Source: Myxococcota bacterium (lineage in GTDB: Bacteria; Myxococcota_C; UBA6777). From it: DNA of 7,302 bases. The stretch's first letter is position 1, and every line of letters starts with the position of its first letter. A program made the translations under genes and the position numbers. The DNA lies in the NCBI GenBank assembly GCA_963169055.1, contig CAUJFU010000387.1, forward strand, positions 1-7,302, given 5' to 3'. The notes beneath the pieces were generated by a model. It ran no database searches. It saw only the letters and a program-made list of their open reading frames with translations, and was not told the origin of the DNA. Positions 6,146 to 7,302 of the stretch are shown piece after piece.

Positions 6146-6835
6146 TTGTACCTCCTCGAAAACGTTTTGCATCCCAAACATCCGCGCCAAAAAGAAGGCG
6201 GCGACCACCAAGAGATCTTGTTTGTGTTCTTCGGGGACGCTGCTTTCCATGATGGCACCAACCAACTCTTTGATAAAGGGGCGTTCCATTCCCTGCATCA
6301 AGGCAGCGAACGGCAACAAGTAGGGGGGAGCTTGTTTGATGAAGTCATGGGCTTTGTACCCGCCAGGTAACCAGACTTCCTGCCAAGTGACGGAGGCGCG
6401 GTGCTTTCCGCGCACAACCATCGTTTCTTCGCGTTCACGTTGCCAAGCCCCTGTCGGCCAATAAGACGGGGCTTGTTCGCTGACGTACCAAACGAGGTGC
6501 ATCACGGGCAGGTTCTCGCGTTCGCAGAGACCCCATCCGTACATCCCCAAACGTCGACCCATTCGTGTGTTATACGAAGACTCAAATTCCAGATGCACCA
6601 AGAATTCTTCGGAGTATTGGCTTTCGGGCGATTTGGCTTTGACGCGAAAAAGCCGATCTGTGAGGCGGTGGGTGATCTCGACTTCACCACCAACAGACTC
6701 ACAGCTTTCGATTCCATCGATCCCACCGAGATAAGCCACAAGTTGCGGGCCAAAGTGATCCGCAAGATGCTTCATCAGTTCGTCGAAGGGCGTGCTTTCT
6801 TCTTGGCGTTTGTTTGCTTCTGTGGTGACGGCCAT
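5906..6835 (-). CDS. Rpn-family PD-(D/E)XK nuclease (recombination-promoting nuclease/putative transposase family)
   Basis: This 309-residue protein has the Rpn/YhgA-like layout. Residues 1-30 resemble the family's N-terminal helix. The nuclease core follows, with D60 in RLTDRLFRV and the E83-x-E85 pair in VHLEFES as likely metal-binding acidic residues. Next comes RMGRRLGMYGWGLCERENLPV (about 91-111), equivalent to the family's conserved arginine-rich helix. The C-terminal part has two GxQK units and four GREE units (247-270), then a helix-turn-helix-like tail (VIADLIGLSVADVERL, about 288-303). E. coli Rpn proteins are DNA endonucleases active against phage. The ATG lies 18 bp past the hsdM stop, with AAGGAT 7 nt upstream, so the gene is inside the hsd operon. 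A strong internal start at codon 231 may give a second product. The family call is firm; activity here is inferred. Confidence 0.88.
   Translation of the reverse strand: MAVTTEANKRQEESTPFDELMKHLADHFGPQLVAYLGGIDGIESCESVGGEVEITHRLTDRLFRVKAKSPESQYSEEFLVHLEFESSYNTRMGRRLGMYGWGLCERENLPVMHLVWYVSEQAPSYWPTGAWQREREETMVVRGKHRASVTWQEVWLPGGYKAHDFIKQAPPYLLPFAALMQGMERPFIKELVGAIMESSVPEEHKQDLLVVAAFFLARMFGMQNVFEEVQMSMLEPNPFVEFFEQRGLQKGMQKGREEGREEGREEGREEAHKQMIHRLLERGMPVQVIADLIGLSVADVERLAQKDPA
6026..6097 (-). repeat. 12-bp tandem repeats encoding four-residue units in Rpn
   Basis: Six 12-bp units follow each other: two encode GLQK and GMQK (6097-6074) and four encode GREE (6073-6026). The last two GREE units in coordinate order (6050-6061 and 6062-6073) are identical, and the others differ by one or two bases. 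A whole number of codons per unit means gain or loss of a unit keeps the frame. The encoded helix is charged and probably oligomerises. Published work on E. coli Rpn proteins describes four-residue repeats in the same place, varying in number between strains. Confidence 0.93.
6151..6156 (-). promoter_or_regulatory. Internal Shine-Dalgarno AGGAGG within rpn
   Basis: The consensus hexamer AGGAGG (extended GAGGAGGT) lies 5 nt before the in-frame ATG at 6143-6145. It is stronger than the AAGGAT that serves the full-length rpn start, which would favour making more short product than long product from one mRNA. Confidence 0.6.
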
Positions 6836-6853
6836 CTTTGCGATCCTTCTTTC

Positions 6854-7302
6854 TCACCAAGTGAAGCCCATCCTTGCGAGGTGTTTTTGTACCTTGGTTT
6901 CGAGGGAGTGGGTTTGTTCGGTCAGTTCGGGGAGAGTGTGTTCGTAGCGTTCAGCGAGTTCTTTGATGCGCTGGGTGAGTTGTTGACTCACGCGATGCAG
7001 TTCGTTGTGGATGGCCTTGTCAAGGGCGGCGAGCCATTTGTCTTGCACCACCAACACTTTCACCTCTTGCTCTGTGAGGTTTGGATAACGTTCGTAGGCT
7101 GCCTGATCAAGTTGAGCCTCGGCTTTATTGTTTTGCTTCTTGAGTTCGGCTTGTAGCTCGGACTTTGTAAGCCATTGCTTGAGAATCTTGCGTTCTTCTT
7201 CGGCGTCAGGGTCGTCTTTGAGTTCCTTCAGGCGAGCGTTGACGTTGGCCTTGTTGATGCTATCCAGTTCGGAGAAAGCCCCTTCTTCACCGCTGTGTTC
7301 TT
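6854..7302 (-). CDS. hsdM: Type I restriction-modification methyltransferase subunit HsdM, C-terminal part only
   Basis: The reading frame is open from the right edge to the TGA at 6854-6856, giving the last 148 residues. HsdM is the adenine-N6 methyltransferase of the complex; its catalytic domain (SAM-binding and NPPF-type motifs) lies outside this window. The visible part carries the typical HsdM tail: YPNLTEQEVKVLVVQDKWL, then a long helix with ELHRVSQQLTQRIKELAERY, ending HLARMGFTW. This helical end normally contacts the conserved helices of HsdS. A GTG inside this region (7061-7063) should not be mistaken for the gene start, because conserved sequence continues upstream. The stop lies 18 bp before the Rpn ATG, and the operon's promoter is presumably upstream of this gene. 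Confidence 0.93.
   Translation of the reverse strand, partial: EHSGEEGAFSELDSINKANVNARLKELKDDPDAEEERKILKQWLTKSELQAELKKQNNKAEAQLDQAAYERYPNLTEQEVKVLVVQDKWLAALDKAIHNELHRVSQQLTQRIKELAERYEHTLPELTEQTHSLETKVQKHLARMGFTW

Noticed and set aside
5906-6835. Transposase of an insertion sequence
   Set aside because: The Rpn family is often labelled putative transposase, but no terminal inverted repeats or target duplications are seen around it and the gene is fitted into the operon with its own ribosome site.
6854-7063. Stand-alone 69-residue gene starting at the GTG at 7061-7063
   Set aside because: The same frame continues upstream with conserved HsdM sequence to the window edge, so this is the tail of hsdM, not a separate gene.
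6401-7156. Plus-strand 251-codon frame opposite rpn and hsdM
   Set aside because: It runs antisense across two recognisable genes and their junction, and no family is recognisable in the product.

Overview
The window holds most of a type I restriction-modification (RM) operon, all on the minus strand. Read in the direction of transcription (right to left) the order is: 3' end of hsdM (7302-6854, start outside the window), an Rpn-family PD-(D/E)XK nuclease gene (6835-5906), hsdS (5772-4399), hsdR (4402-1265) and a YgjP/DUF45-type zinc metallopeptidase (1261-533). The junctions are tight: 18 bp between hsdM and rpn, a 4-bp ATGA overlap between hsdS and hsdR, and 3 bp between hsdR and the peptidase gene. 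The exception is a 133-bp C-rich leader (as RNA) between rpn and hsdS. No promoter for the operon is visible, so it presumably lies beyond the right edge. HsdM and HsdS would form the modification enzyme, and HsdR adds ATP-dependent translocation and cleavage of unmodified DNA.

The most interesting part is the rpn gene inside the hsd operon. Its C-terminus carries a run of four-residue units (GLQK, GMQK, then four GREE) encoded by 12-bp tandem repeats. Just upstream of that run, inside the reading frame, a consensus AGGAGG sits 5 nt before an in-frame ATG (codon 231). This matches the published gene-within-gene architecture of Rpn toxin-antitoxin systems, in which the full-length protein is a toxic anti-phage nuclease and a separately translated C-terminal fragment is its inhibitor. 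If that holds here, the locus is a type I RM operon with a self-contained nuclease/inhibitor module between hsdM and hsdS.

The left 532 bp have no supportable gene. Positions 97-448 are a tandem array of eleven 32-bp units with a CCC-GGG centre. The half-site AAAAGTGACCC points forward in units 1-3 and is inverted in units 7-10, so the two ends of the array are inverted relatives of each other. Between the array and the peptidase gene lies a pair of mutually exclusive GC-rich hairpins (478-510), a candidate 3' end for the operon transcript without an obvious U-tract.

Organism: a bacterium of roughly balanced base composition with good Shine-Dalgarno sites before most genes. The sequence alone does not let me name a phylum. 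RM operons move horizontally, so these genes are weak evidence of taxonomy.
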